Under the pieces are notes generated by a model, which did no database searches, had not been told where the DNA came from, and saw nothing but the letters and a program-made list of their open reading frames with translations. The position numbers were made by a program, and so were the translations under genes. From Microbispora sp. ZYX-F-249 (GTDB lineage: Bacteria; Actinomycetota; Actinomycetes; Streptosporangiales; Streptosporangiaceae), in the NCBI RefSeq assembly GCF_039649665.1, contig NZ_JBDJAW010000007.1:1-64000 (forward strand): a DNA stretch of 64,000 nt, in the 5' to 3' direction. This document shows, in pieces, positions 43,831-53,298 of the stretch (position 1 is its first letter; each line of letters begins with the position of its first letter).

Positions 43831-44595
43831 ATGCCAGTGCTGCCGGGTGCGGAGCCGTACCACCACGAGGGCGGTGAGATCGGCGTCCTGCTCTGCCACG
43901 GGTTCACCGGCTCGCCGCAGTCCCTGAGGCCGTGGGGTGAGCATCTGGCCCGGGCGGGACTGACGGTGTCCCTGCCCCGCCTGCCCGGCCACGGCACGTC
44001 GTGGCAGGAGATGAGCCGCACCCGCTGGGAGGACTGGTACGCCGAGCTGGACAAGGCGTTCGCCGACCTGCGCGGCCGGTGCGCGCAGGCGTTCGTGATG
44101 GGCCTGTCCCTCGGCGGCTGCATGGCGCTGCGCCTGGCCGAGGTGCACGGGGACGCCGTCACGGGCGCCGTCGTGGTCAACCCGTCCGTGGTCAACGACG
44201 TGCCGCTGCTCCGGCTGGCCCCGGTGCTCAAGCACGTCGTACGCTCGATCCCCGGGGTGGCGGGCGACATCAAGAAGGAGGGCGCGAGCGAGCTCGGCTA
44301 CGCGCGGACGCCCGTCCGGGCCGCCGCCACGCTGCCCCGGCTGTGGAGGCTCGTCCAGTCCGACATCGCCAAGGTGACCCAGCCGGTGCTGGTGTTCCAC
44401 AGCAGGGACGACCATGTGGTAAAGCCGGGGAGCGTCGCGTTCCTGCAGGCGAGGATGGGAAACAATCTGGAAGTCAGAGAGCTGGCGGACAGCTACCATG
44501 TCGCCACCCTCGACAACGACGCGCCTGTGATCTTCGAAGGGAGTCTGGAGTTCATCCGCTCCCACGCCTCGGTACCCTTGACCAAGGACTTGTGA
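43831..44595 (+). CDS. Alpha/beta hydrolase, carboxylesterase or monoacylglycerol lipase type
   Basis: The 254-residue enzyme is close to the Est30-type esterases of Gram-positive bacteria. The oxyanion motif GFTGSP is near residue 25, the nucleophile is in GLSLGGCMAL near 92, the aspartate in SRDDHVV near 192, and the histidine in SYHVATLD near 224. GGAGG precedes the ATG. Location beside plsC suggests a role in lipid turnover, but the substrate is not known. Confidence 0.88.
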   Translation: MPVLPGAEPYHHEGGEIGVLLCHGFTGSPQSLRPWGEHLARAGLTVSLPRLPGHGTSWQEMSRTRWEDWYAELDKAFADLRGRCAQAFVMGLSLGGCMALRLAEVHGDAVTGAVVVNPSVVNDVPLLRLAPVLKHVVRSIPGVAGDIKKEGASELGYARTPVRAAATLPRLWRLVQSDIAKVTQPVLVFHSRDDHVVKPGSVAFLQARMGNNLEVRELADSYHVATLDNDAPVIFEGSLEFIRSHASVPLTKDL

Positions 44596-44607
44596 CCCGG
44601 GATCGAC

Positions 44608-45102
44608 GTGACGCCGCAAAGTGACGAGGACGAGGTCTGGCGCCAGATCGTCGCCTCGTTCAACGAGACAGCCGAGGACGCCTCGGCCGAACAGCCATGG
44701 CCTGACCGCGAGAACGTCACCGAGGAGACCGGCGCGGGCACCGCCGACGGTGCCCCCGGCGACAGGTTCCCGGGCACAGGTCCCGACGACACCGGCTCCG
44801 GCGACGAGCCGGGCGAGGGCCGGGCCCCCGCCCGCGCCCCCGCCGGCGACGACGAGGACCACTACGTCCCGCCGCCCCCGCCGCCGCTTCCGCCGGGGGA
44901 CGCGCTGAGCCGGCTCTCCTGGCTGGCGCTGTTCGGCGGCCCCGCCTACCTGCTCCTGGCCGCGCTGTTGCACTGGCCCATGGACGGGTGGATCGTGTTC
45001 GCCGCGGTGTCGGCGTTCATCGCGGGGTTCGTGATCCTCGTCGTACGCATGGGCGACGGCCCGCCCGCCGACTCCGGGTGGGACGACGGCGCGGTCGTCT
45101 GA
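44608..45102 (+). CDS. Small membrane protein with acidic N-terminus
   Basis: I do not recognise a named family. The 164-residue protein has a long acidic, disordered N-terminal part (to about 85) that ends in a run of prolines, then two membrane segments (LSWLALFGGPAYLLLAALL and IVFAAVSAFIAGFVILVV) separated by a short WPMDG turn, and an acidic tail. The GTG start is 12 bases after the esterase stop, so it is probably cotranscribed with it. Both ends should be cytosolic. Confidence 0.75.
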   Translation: MTPQSDEDEVWRQIVASFNETAEDASAEQPWPDRENVTEETGAGTADGAPGDRFPGTGPDDTGSGDEPGEGRAPARAPAGDDEDHYVPPPPPPLPPGDALSRLSWLALFGGPAYLLLAALLHWPMDGWIVFAAVSAFIAGFVILVVRMGDGPPADSGWDDGAVV

Positions 45103-45117
45103 CGCCGGCGCGCGTCC

Positions 45118-46317
45118 TCACTCGGCCGCCGGGGCCGCCTTCACCGCGGCGTCCTCGGCGGGAGGCGGGCCGAAGCGCTCCACGAGGTCGATGTAGCGGC
45201 CCTTGCCGTCCAGCGTGTGGCCGACGGCCATGGTGAGGTCGCCGACGTGCGCGACCGCCTGCAGCCGCACCCTGCGGTCCTCGGCCGCCGCCTGGCCGCG
45301 CAGCGTGGTCCAGCGCGATCCGTCGTACCGCAGCAGGAAGCCCTCCGCCTCGTGCCCCGGGTCGTACCCCGAGATCCAGAACATGCCGTCGCCGTCGCCG
45401 GTGACTCCGTACAGCTCGGCGCGCCGCTCCGGCGGTGTCACCCGCTTCCAGTGCCTGCCGTCCCATTCGAGGATCAGCGGGGAGATGCCGCCGTCGCTCT
45501 GGTAGACGCCCCCGACGGCGATCGCGTGCTTGCGGCCGTCCGCGTACACGTCCCGGAGGAAGCCACCCTTGATCTCCGGCAGGCCGCTCTGTTTCCACCC
45601 GGCGGCGGTCAGGCGCATGGCCAGGGGCCCGGAGCCGGTGTCGCCCACCGCCCAGCCGTCCGACCGGCCCGCGAGCGCCACGCCGTACAGCGCGCCCTCG
45701 GGGCCCTGACCCGTCTTCCAGGTCGTGCCCTTGGCGGCGCCGCCGCTGCTCAGCAGGAACGCCTTGCCGTCCCGGCTGCCGGCCGCGACCACCCGGCCCG
45801 AGGAGGCGGCGACCCCGCCGAGCCAGTCCCCCGTGCGCAGTTGCGGGACGCCGACGCGGTCGAACCCGTCGCGGGTGCCCTTCGCCACGTACGGCAGGCC
45901 GTCGTGGCCGTCGCCGACGGCCCAGATCTCGGTGGCGGAGGCGGCGGCGACCGATCGCAGGTGGCCGGCGCCGGTGGCGTCGCCCCGGATGGGCACCTCG
46001 CTCCAGGAGGAGCCGTCCCAGTGGGTGATGATCCCCTGGTTGCGCCACAGGTCCCAGGCGTTCTGCTGGCCCACGGCCCAGATGTCCTTGGCCGACAGGC
46101 CGGCGATGTCGGACAGCGAGCCGTCGGCCTGGAGGCGCCCGGTGGAGGAGCCGGCGCCCTGGGCGAGTTCGTCCCCCGACGGGCCGCGCTCCGCCTGGGC
46201 GCGGACGATCCCTGTGTACGCGTGCGCGACCGGTGTGGCGCACGGGAGGAGCCCGGCCACCAGGCCGGCGGACAGCACACACAACGGCACCGCACGCCGT
46301 ATGAGGCGGCGGGTCAT
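45118..46317 (-). CDS. Secreted beta-propeller-like protein
   Basis: The 399-residue protein has a clear signal peptide (TRRLIRRAVPLCVLSAG, hydrophobic stretch, AHA cleavage). The mature part contains repeats of the form D-I/G-W-A-V-G followed by HWDGSSW or EWDGRHW, typical of propeller blades seen in secreted actinomycete proteins. No catalytic residue can be named. The start is the ATG 46317; the longer frame adds nine residues without a ribosome site. It converges on the membrane-protein gene at 45102. Confidence 0.8.
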   Translation of the reverse strand: MTRRLIRRAVPLCVLSAGLVAGLLPCATPVAHAYTGIVRAQAERGPSGDELAQGAGSSTGRLQADGSLSDIAGLSAKDIWAVGQQNAWDLWRNQGIITHWDGSSWSEVPIRGDATGAGHLRSVAAASATEIWAVGDGHDGLPYVAKGTRDGFDRVGVPQLRTGDWLGGVAASSGRVVAAGSRDGKAFLLSSGGAAKGTTWKTGQGPEGALYGVALAGRSDGWAVGDTGSGPLAMRLTAAGWKQSGLPEIKGGFLRDVYADGRKHAIAVGGVYQSDGGISPLILEWDGRHWKRVTPPERRAELYGVTGDGDGMFWISGYDPGHEAEGFLLRYDGSRWTTLRGQAAAEDRRVRLQAVAHVGDLTMAVGHTLDGKGRYIDLVERFGPPPAEDAAVKAAPAAE

Positions 46318-46416
46318 GAAACGATCGTACGGGTGACCGGGCACTCCCCGTCACACAGGCGGCGAATCCGATCAGCGGCCGCAGGGCACGCGGACGGCGG
46401 AAGCGCTTTCCCGGCG

Positions 46417-47172
46417 TCAGCCCCCTGCGGGCGGCGTGGGCACGAGCTCGGCGACGACCGGCCGGTGGTCGCTCGCGGCGGCCAGGTCGCCGGGCGGGGC
46501 GTCCGCGCCGCCGTACGACACGACGCTCAGGCCCGGGCCCGCGAAGATCGCGTCGATCCGCACGCGGGGTTCGCGGGCCGGGAACGTCGCACCGGCCCGG
46601 GCGTCGTCTCCCCGCCCAGCGGGGCCCGGCGCGGCGGTGAAGCAGTCGGTGTAGCGGCCCCCGAGAAGGCGCCAGACGGGGGCCTCGGGGGCCTCGTTGA
46701 GGTCGCCGGCGAGCACCGGCGCGGCCTCGAACTCCCGGGCGGCGCGCTCCAGGAGCGGCACGATCTGGGCCGCGTGGCTCAGGCGCGCCCCCGCCACGAG
46801 GTCGAGGTGTGCCGAGCACACGGCATACCTCTCGCGGTCCTTCTCCACCACGGCGAGCGCGACGGAGCGCCATTCCAGCCCGGCGAACCACCGCAGGCGG
46901 TGCCCGCGCCCGCGCAGGAGCCGTACGGCCGGGGCGGTGAGGACGGCGGTCCCGCCCACCCGGCCTCCGGCGGCCACCGACAGGCCCGCGGCGCGGGCCA
47001 GCGCCCGCCGCTGCCGCCGCCACCCCGGCAGGCGCGGCGCCTCCTGGAGGCAGAGCACGTCGGGCCGCAGGGCGCGGATCACCCGGACCAGCGCCCCGCG
47101 GTCGTCCCTGAGTCCCCGGACGTTGTAGGTCGCGACCCGCAGCACGCCGTCAGCGGAGCCTGGCGAGGTCAC
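46417..47172 (-). CDS. Endonuclease/exonuclease/phosphatase family protein
   Basis: The 251-residue protein has the full set of motifs of the DNase I-like fold: ATYNVRG near residue 14, CLQEAP near 42, the SAHLDL histidine near 121, AGDLNEAP near 152, and SDHRPVVAE near 237. It has no signal peptide. Substrate may be nucleic acid or a phosphoester. The start overlaps the end of the glucokinase gene by 23 bases, so the two are likely cotranscribed. Confidence 0.87.
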   Translation of the reverse strand: MTSPGSADGVLRVATYNVRGLRDDRGALVRVIRALRPDVLCLQEAPRLPGWRRQRRALARAAGLSVAAGGRVGGTAVLTAPAVRLLRGRGHRLRWFAGLEWRSVALAVVEKDRERYAVCSAHLDLVAGARLSHAAQIVPLLERAAREFEAAPVLAGDLNEAPEAPVWRLLGGRYTDCFTAAPGPAGRGDDARAGATFPAREPRVRIDAIFAGPGLSVVSYGGADAPPGDLAAASDHRPVVAELVPTPPAGG

Positions 47173-48091
47173 CGGCTCCCACCAGCCCGGCCGACGGGCC
47201 CATCTCGGCCACCCTGATCTCGGCGAGCGGGCGGTGTCCGCGGCCGGTCAGCCGCGCGGCGAACTCCTCGCGCACCCGGTCGACGAACAGGTCCGCCGCG
47301 CCGGAGACGCCGCCGCCGATGATGAAGCACCCGGGGTCGAGGACCGCGGCCATGTCGGCCAGCCCCTGGGCGAGCCATCCGGCGAGCGACTCGAAGGCGG
47401 CCAGCGCCGCCCGGTCGCCCAGGCGCGCCGCCTCGGTCACGTGCTCGCCCTGGATGCCCTCGACCGAGCCGCCGAGCCGCAGCAGGTGCTCGGCGCCCTC
47501 GGGGTCGGCCTGCGCGTTGTCCTTGGCCTCCATCAGCAGCGAACTGCCGCTGGCGTACCGCTCCCAGCAGCCGCTGTTGCCGCAGCCGCAGGCACGGCCG
47601 CCGGGCACCGCCTGCATGTGGCCGAGCTCGGCGCCCATCCCCCACCGCCCGCGGTAGAGCTCGCCGCCCAGCACGATCCCGCCGCCGATGCCCGTGCCGA
47701 CGGTCACGCACACCACGTGGCTCTCGCCCCGGCCCGCGCCGAAGCGGTACTCCCCCCAGGCCATGGCGTTGGCGTCGTTCTCCACGACGACCGGCAGGCC
47801 GACCAGCTCGCCCACCTTCTCGCGCAGCGGCTCCTCGCGCCAGGCGAGGTTGGGGGCGAAACGGATGACCGACCGGGTCTCGTCGACGAAGCCCGCCGCG
47901 CCGATGCCGACCGCCTCGACCTCGTGCCGCGCGGCGAGCTCGGTCACCGCGTCGGCGATCGTGAGCGCCATCTTCTCGGGGCTGCCCGCCGGGCTGTGCC
48001 GCAGGCCGCGCTCGATGATGGCGCCGTCGTCTCCGACGACACCGTACGCGATCTTGGTACCGCCCACGTCCACGCCGATGGTCAGCGCCAT
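47150..48091 (-). CDS. glkA: ROK-family glucokinase
   Basis: This enzyme phosphorylates glucose with ATP and in Streptomyces is central to carbon catabolite repression. The 313-residue protein has the ATP-binding GVDVGGTKIAYGVV motif at residue 6, the ENDANAMAWGE block near 101, TVGTGIGGGIV near 126, ELGHMQ, and the zinc-binding CGCGNSGCWE motif near 168. A GGAAG ribosome site stands before the ATG at 48091. In actinomycetes it commonly lies near a phosphofructokinase gene, as here. Confidence 0.94.
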   Translation of the reverse strand: MALTIGVDVGGTKIAYGVVGDDGAIIERGLRHSPAGSPEKMALTIADAVTELAARHEVEAVGIGAAGFVDETRSVIRFAPNLAWREEPLREKVGELVGLPVVVENDANAMAWGEYRFGAGRGESHVVCVTVGTGIGGGIVLGGELYRGRWGMGAELGHMQAVPGGRACGCGNSGCWERYASGSSLLMEAKDNAQADPEGAEHLLRLGGSVEGIQGEHVTEAARLGDRAALAAFESLAGWLAQGLADMAAVLDPGCFIIGGGVSGAADLFVDRVREEFAARLTGRGHRPLAEIRVAEMGPSAGLVGAGDLARLR

Positions 48092-48200
48092 GCTGTCTTC
48101 CTTCCGCCCGAACCGCTCACACACGAGCAACGCCGCGCCGATTGAAGCCGATCAAGCCGGGTTGTGGCAATCCCACCGACATCCGAGCGCAACCGGCTCG

Positions 48201-48635
48201 TCATCCCAGGTCGATGTGCTCCACCGTGGAGTCGCCGGGCCGGCGCTCCCCCGCCGGGCGTGACGGGGGACGCTGCAGGGCGTCGACCGCCTGCCGGAGG
48301 GCCGCGAAGAGCTCTCCGCCCGCCGCGACCAGATGGCCGGTGACGTCGCCGCCGGCTTCCCGGCGCGCGGCGATGACCCGGCACACCGGGCAGGCCCGGC
48401 AGACGTACTCGTCGTGGTCGTCGGAGACGGCCTCGCTCCACACGTCGTCGCCCCGGCCGCCCGCGCCGCCGCCGCCGAAGGCGGCCCCGAAGCCGCTCAC
48501 TCCGCCCTTCACCAGCCCCTTGCCGAACTCGCGGCCCATTCGCCGCTGGACGGCGTCCAGAAGCTTCATCGCCTCCTCCGCCGCCGACCCGAGCGGGTCC
48601 TGGCTGCGGGGTTTGGTGTCGTTGGAATCCGTCAT
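48201..48635 (-). CDS. Small DUF5304-like protein
   Basis: The 144-residue protein resembles the DUF5304 proteins found beside glucokinase in actinomycetes, mainly in its helical LLDAVQRRMG region, the HLVAAGGELFAALRQAVDALQ segment and the terminal VEHIDLG. It also has a YVCRACPVCR cysteine motif near residue 77 that could bind zinc. A glycine-rich stretch lies between. Its role is unknown. The ATG overlaps the ArsA-like gene stop by four bases and has AGGAGG upstream, so it is coupled to that gene. Confidence 0.78.
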   Translation of the reverse strand: MTDSNDTKPRSQDPLGSAAEEAMKLLDAVQRRMGREFGKGLVKGGVSGFGAAFGGGGAGGRGDDVWSEAVSDDHDEYVCRACPVCRVIAARREAGGDVTGHLVAAGGELFAALRQAVDALQRPPSRPAGERRPGDSTVEHIDLG

Positions 48636-49792
48636 ATCGCCCCTCCTGCCTCGAACCGTACCCGGAGCCGGCCGTCGCGGAGCGCGGCCGAGGAGATCCG
48701 GCGCCGGGCGAGGGCGGCGGGCAGGGCGATGACCCGCCGGTAGGACCCTGCGGTGACGATGATGTCGTCGCCCTTGCGGGCGAGGTCGAGGTCGTCGCGG
48801 TCGGCGAGCGGCAGGGACAACGTCAGCTCGTCGGCGGTGAACCTCAGGGGCGGCTCGGCGTCCGGGCGGGCGAAGGGATCCCGGTCTCCGTACATCCGCG
48901 CGGCGAGGTCCGCGAGGGCTGCGGTTCCGACCGGCTCCGCCGGAAGATAGGGGGCGGTGAGGACGGGCAGCGGCGCGAACGACTCGTGCACCGCGGCGAG
49001 CTGCCTGGCCTGGGCCTCCACCCAGCCCAGCCGCCACTCGTCGGCGCCCTCCGCGGGGAAGACCCGGTTGGCGATCACCGCGTCGACGCGGTAGCCGTAC
49101 AGGCTGAGCGAGGTGAGCGTACGGCGGGCCTCGGCGACGACCACGGCCTCGGGGGTCAGCACGAGCCGCACGGACGCGTCGTCGCCGGTGAGCAGCGCGC
49201 GCACCTCCAGCAGCCCCCGGTGCAGCCGCTCCCCCGCCGAGACGACCTCGCCCTCGGGCACGCTCACCTTGGCGACGTGCCGGATGACCGGCGACAGCGC
49301 TCTCAGCACCCGCCTGCCCACGGGGAGCAGACGGTTGACGTGCCAGTCGAGCGCCTCCGGCAGGGCGAGCAGGCGCAGGGTCTCCGCGGTCGGGGCGCAG
49401 TCGACGACGATCACGTCCCAGCGGCCCGTGCGGGCCTGCTCGCGCAGTTCGAGCAGCGCGAGGATCTCCTCGGCGCCCGGCAGGACGGTGATCTCCTCGG
49501 AGGTGACCTCGTCGAGGCCGAGCTCCGCCAGCACGTTCCCGGCGTAGTCGCGTAACTCGCCCCAGTGCCGCTCCAGCGACTTCTGGGTGTCCACCTGCTG
49601 CAGGTGCAGGCCGGGGGCGGCCTCGACCGGCTCGGCCGAGGGCGGCACGCCGAGCGCGTCGGCGAGCGAGTGCGCGGTGTCGGTGGACACGACCAGCGTC
49701 TTGTTGCCGCGCGCGGCCGCGAGCGTGGCGGTCGCGGCGGCCGCCGTGGTCTTGCCGACCCCGCCCTTCCCCGTGAAGAGGAGGACCCTCAT
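48632..49792 (-). CDS. ArsA/GET3-type ATPase
   Basis: The 386-residue protein is a P-loop ATPase of the ArsA family: deviant Walker A motif GKGGVGKTT at residue 8, DTAHSLADALG near 38, VVDCAPTAETLRLL near 149, and a C-terminal domain LPLADRDDLDLARKGDDIIVTAG that matches the small alpha-crystallin-like domain found in such ATPases of actinomycetes. No arsenite transporter is nearby, so it is not an arsenic pump. It is coupled at both ends by ATGA overlaps with the SRPBCC gene and the DUF5304-like gene. Confidence 0.88.
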   Translation of the reverse strand: MRVLLFTGKGGVGKTTAAAATATLAAARGNKTLVVSTDTAHSLADALGVPPSAEPVEAAPGLHLQQVDTQKSLERHWGELRDYAGNVLAELGLDEVTSEEITVLPGAEEILALLELREQARTGRWDVIVVDCAPTAETLRLLALPEALDWHVNRLLPVGRRVLRALSPVIRHVAKVSVPEGEVVSAGERLHRGLLEVRALLTGDDASVRLVLTPEAVVVAEARRTLTSLSLYGYRVDAVIANRVFPAEGADEWRLGWVEAQARQLAAVHESFAPLPVLTAPYLPAEPVGTAALADLAARMYGDRDPFARPDAEPPLRFTADELTLSLPLADRDDLDLARKGDDIIVTAGSYRRVIALPAALARRRISSAALRDGRLRVRFEAGGAI

Positions 49793-50226
49793 CGGCTCTC
49801 GACGCGCCGCTTGAGCCCCTTCAGCGCCGTGTCGACGATGACCTTCTCGGCCTTGCGCTTGATCATGCCGATCATCGGGACCTTCAGGTCCACGGCGAGG
49901 TCGTAGGTGACCTCCGTGCCGCCGCCGTTCTCGGTCAGGCGGTAACTGCCGGTCAGGCCCGAGAGCATCCGCCCGGCGTCGGCCATCCGCCAGCTCACGC
50001 CCGCGTCGTCGTCCCAGTCGTACCCGAGGACGTACTCGTCGCTGATCACTCCGGCGTCGAGGACGAACCGGACCCGGGTGGCGCGGCCGTCCGCGCCCGT
50101 CTCCAGGACCTCGGCCTTCTTCACCTGGCCGGCCCACTCCGGATAGGCCGGGAAGTCGGCGATGACGGCCATGATTGTCGACCGGCCGGCGCCGATCGTG
50201 ATGCTCGACGAAGTGCGATCAGCCAT
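49789..50226 (-). CDS. SRPBCC-fold (polyketide cyclase-like) protein
   Basis: The 145-residue protein is of the START/Bet v 1 superfamily, with a hydrophobic ligand pocket predicted by FPAYPEWAGQVKKAEV near residue 24 and GSYRLTENGGGTEVTYDLAVDL near 90. Members bind lipids or polyketides. It is first in a three-gene coupled run with the ArsA-like ATPase and the DUF5304-like gene. No polyketide genes are nearby, so a lipid role is more plausible. Confidence 0.85.
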   Translation of the reverse strand: MADRTSSSITIGAGRSTIMAVIADFPAYPEWAGQVKKAEVLETGADGRATRVRFVLDAGVISDEYVLGYDWDDDAGVSWRMADAGRMLSGLTGSYRLTENGGGTEVTYDLAVDLKVPMIGMIKRKAEKVIVDTALKGLKRRVESR

Positions 50227-50240
50227 GCGCCAACCGTACT

Positions 50241-51008
50241 TCACCATTCCAGGGCGAAAGGCGTGCCACGGCCGCGGAAATGGCCGACGTTGACGCACTC
50301 CGTGCGCCCCACACGGGTCCTGCTGACCAGCGGCTGGTGAACGTGGCCGAACAGCGCGAACCGGGGCTGCGTCCTCCTGATCGCCTCCAGCGTGGCCTCG
50401 CTCCCCCGTTCGAACCGCCGGGCCACCACGTCGTACAGCAGGTCGGGGATGGCGGGCGGGATGTGGCAGCACAGCACGTCCACCTCGCCGACCGCCTCGA
50501 CCTTGCGCGCGTACTCCTCGTCGTCGATCTCGTACGGCGTGCGGTACTTGGTGCGCAGACCGCCGCCGACGAACCCGAAGGTGAGCCCGCCGATCTCCAC
50601 CACCTCGCCGTCCAGGACCCGCTGCCCGGGCCGCAGGTGGTCCGCCCACAGGCGCGGCATGTCCACGTTGCCGTACGTGAGGTAGGCGGGCGTCGGCATG
50701 GCGGAGAAGATCTGCTCGTACTGGCGCCGGACCGCCGCCTCGATGACGTCGCGGGGGTCGCCGTCGAGGGAGGCCCACAGGCCGGCCGACAGCTCCCGCG
50801 CCTCGCCGAAGCGGCCCGCCGAGCGCAGGCCCACGAGCTCGCTCGCCTTCTCCGCGCCGAACAGGTCCGGGAAGATGCCCTGCGAGTGGTCGGCGTAGTC
50901 GATGAACAGGAGCAGGTCGCCGAGGCAGATCAGGGCGTCGGCCCCGTCGCCCGCGCGGGCGAGCGCGTCGGCCCGGCCGTGGACGTCGCTGACCACGTGG
51001 ATGCGCAT
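50241..51008 (-). CDS. Metallophosphoesterase
   Basis: The 255-residue protein (GTG at 51014 is an alternative start) has all five metal-site motifs of the calcineurin-like fold: SDVHGR at the N-terminus, CLGDLLL, TYGNVDMP, CCHIPP, and FGHVHQP. The substrate is unknown. No ribosome binding site is present before the start. It precedes the SRPBCC gene by 14 bases on the same strand, so it could be the first gene of that operon. Confidence 0.87.
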   Translation of the reverse strand: MRIHVVSDVHGRADALARAGDGADALICLGDLLLFIDYADHSQGIFPDLFGAEKASELVGLRSAGRFGEARELSAGLWASLDGDPRDVIEAAVRRQYEQIFSAMPTPAYLTYGNVDMPRLWADHLRPGQRVLDGEVVEIGGLTFGFVGGGLRTKYRTPYEIDDEEYARKVEAVGEVDVLCCHIPPAIPDLLYDVVARRFERGSEATLEAIRRTQPRFALFGHVHQPLVSRTRVGRTECVNVGHFRGRGTPFALEW

Positions 51009-51245
51009 GCGCACATCGTAACGGCCGCTTTACCTAGCACCCGCTTGGGTCACGGAAAGGTGTCGCCCCCGTCGCCCGGGGGACACTGATAGCGTCGATT
51101 TGTCCCTGGATAACGCCTGGGTGACGGATCTACCCGTGCGTAACTTTGCACGGTAGCGTCCAGTGAGACACGAAGAGTGATGCCCGCAACGCGGTCCCGG
51201 CACGGCGCTCCGGAGACCGCGCGGCCGTGCGCGAAGGAGTGACCC
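51009..51245. promoter_or_regulatory. Divergent control region
   Basis: This region serves the metallophosphoesterase and acyl-CoA ligase genes. It contains an inverted repeat CCGTGC-N8-GCACGG (51134-51153), which may be an operator or hairpin. The ligase GTG at 51246 is set by GAAGGAG upstream. No further gene is visible. Confidence 0.35.
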
Positions 51246-53045
51246 GTGCGCGAGTTCAGCGTTCCCGTGCTGGTGGACGTGCCTCCATCCGCGAACTGCA
51301 CCGACGTGGTGTTCCAGCGCGGCGTGGACGAACCGGACACCGTCGTCATCCGCCGTAAGGAGGGTGAGGATCCGGGCGCGCCGTGGACGCCGGTCACGGC
51401 CGCGCAGTTCAGGGACCAGGTGGCGGCCGCCGCCAAGGGGCTGATCGCCGCCGGGGTCGAACCCGGCGACCGGGTCGGGCTGATGTCGCGCACGCGCTAC
51501 GAGTGGACGGTCGCCGACTACGCCATCTGGGCGGCGGGCGCGGTCGGGGTGCCGATCTACGAGACGTCCTCCGCCGACCAGGTGAAGTGGATCCTGAGTG
51601 ACAGCGGCGCCAAGGCCGCGATCGTGGAGACGGCCGCCCACGAGGAGACCGTGCGCGAGGCCGCGCCCGATCTGCCGCTGCTGTGGCGCATCGACGACGG
51701 CGGGCTGGCCGAGCTGGAGCGGCTCGGCGCCGAGGTGGGCAACGACACGCTGGCCGAGCGCAGGGCGAGCCGCGGCGGCCGCGACCTCGCCACGATCATC
51801 TACACCTCCGGCACGACCGGTATGCCGAAGGGCTGCCGCCTCACCCACGACAACCTGCTGTTCACCGCGCGCAACGTCTCCCTCGGGCCGCTGGAGTCGC
51901 TGTTCGACGTGGATGGCCGGGCCGCGCTGCTCTTCCTCCCGCTGGCGCACAGCTTCGCCCGGATCATCCAGGTCGTCCTGATCGAGACGAAGACGGTGCT
52001 CGCGCACAGCCCGAACATGAAGAACGTGGCGCCCGACCTGCGGGAATTCCGGCCCACCTTCCTGCTCGGCGTGCCCCGCGTGTTCGAGAAGGTCTACAAC
52101 GCCGCCGAGCAGAAGGCCACCGCGGAGGGCAAGGGCAAGATCTTCCACGCCGCGGTCCGGGCCGCGATCGAGTGGAGCAGGGCCGAGAGCTCCGGCGGGG
52201 CCGGTCTCGGCGCCCGGCTCAAGCACGCGGCCTTCGACAAGCTCGTGTACGGCAAGCTGCGGGCGGCCACCGGCGGCGCGCTGACGGCGGCGGTCTCCGG
52301 CGGATCGGCCCTCGGCGAGCGGCTCGGCCACTTCTTCCGCGGCGTGGGCATCGAGGTGTTCGAGGGCTGGGGGCTGACCGAGACCAGCGCGCCCTCGACC
52401 GTCAACATCCCGGGCGCCAACAAGATCGGCACGGTCGGCAAGCCGTTCCCCGGCGTGAGCATCCGCATCGCCGACGACGGCGAGATCCTGGTGAAGGGCC
52501 GGCACGTCTTCGACGGCTACTGGAACAACGAGCGGGCGACCAAGGAGGTCGTCGACCCCGAGGGCTGGTTCCACACCGGGGACGTCGGCAGCCTCGACGA
52601 CGACGGCTACCTGAGCATCACCGGCCGCAAGAAGGAGATCCTCGTCACCGCCGGCGGCAAGAACGTCGCGCCGGCGCCGCTCGAGGACGCCATCCGCGCA
52701 CACCGCCTGGTCAGCCAGGTGATGGTGGTCGGCGACGACAAGCCGTTCATCGGCGCGATCATCACCCTCGACCACGAGGCGATGGAGCAGTGGAAGGAGG
52801 CCAACGGCCGCTCCGGCGCCTCCATGGCCGAGCTCTGCTCCGATCCCGCCGTCGTCGCCGAGGTGCAGCAGGCCGTGGACGACGCCAACCGGATGGTCTC
52901 CAAGGCCGAGCAGATCAAGAAGTTCAGCATCCTCGACATCGAGCTGAGCGAGGAGACCGGCCACGTCACGCCGAAGCAGTCGATCAAGCGGCACGTCGTG
53001 ACCCGGGACTTCGCCAAGCAGATCGACGAGCTGTACGGCGGCTGA
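51246..53045 (+). CDS. Long-chain fatty acyl-CoA ligase
   Basis: The enzyme activates fatty acids to acyl-CoA through an acyl-adenylate. The 599-residue protein resembles FadD15-type ligases: AMP-binding motif IIYTSGTTGMPKG near residue 180, WGLTETSAP near 376, WFHTGDVGSLDDDGYLSITGRKKEI near 440, and a C-terminal lysine in the TPKQSIKR region. GAAGGAG sits before the GTG. It is monocistronic, with a promoter of its own. Confidence 0.92.
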   Translation: MREFSVPVLVDVPPSANCTDVVFQRGVDEPDTVVIRRKEGEDPGAPWTPVTAAQFRDQVAAAAKGLIAAGVEPGDRVGLMSRTRYEWTVADYAIWAAGAVGVPIYETSSADQVKWILSDSGAKAAIVETAAHEETVREAAPDLPLLWRIDDGGLAELERLGAEVGNDTLAERRASRGGRDLATIIYTSGTTGMPKGCRLTHDNLLFTARNVSLGPLESLFDVDGRAALLFLPLAHSFARIIQVVLIETKTVLAHSPNMKNVAPDLREFRPTFLLGVPRVFEKVYNAAEQKATAEGKGKIFHAAVRAAIEWSRAESSGGAGLGARLKHAAFDKLVYGKLRAATGGALTAAVSGGSALGERLGHFFRGVGIEVFEGWGLTETSAPSTVNIPGANKIGTVGKPFPGVSIRIADDGEILVKGRHVFDGYWNNERATKEVVDPEGWFHTGDVGSLDDDGYLSITGRKKEILVTAGGKNVAPAPLEDAIRAHRLVSQVMVVGDDKPFIGAIITLDHEAMEQWKEANGRSGASMAELCSDPAVVAEVQQAVDDANRMVSKAEQIKKFSILDIELSEETGHVTPKQSIKRHVVTRDFAKQIDELYGG

Positions 53046-53298
53046 CCCGGGCGACCCGGCCGCGGACGCCGTGGCCGGGTTGTCGCGCACCATACGGCGA
53101 CGGGGCCACTGAAACTTTCGGACAGCCGGAACCGGCAAGAAACGCATGCCGAACAGGCTTTTCGGAGCTCGTGAGGCCCAGCCGTCCACGACGCCCGGCG
53201 TCGGCCACCGAAAAATATCGCCCTGGCATCGCAATGTTGCGGTTCGCCTGGTTATGCTCCAGACGCATCCGTGATCGGCGACTGGAGAGGGACGGGCG

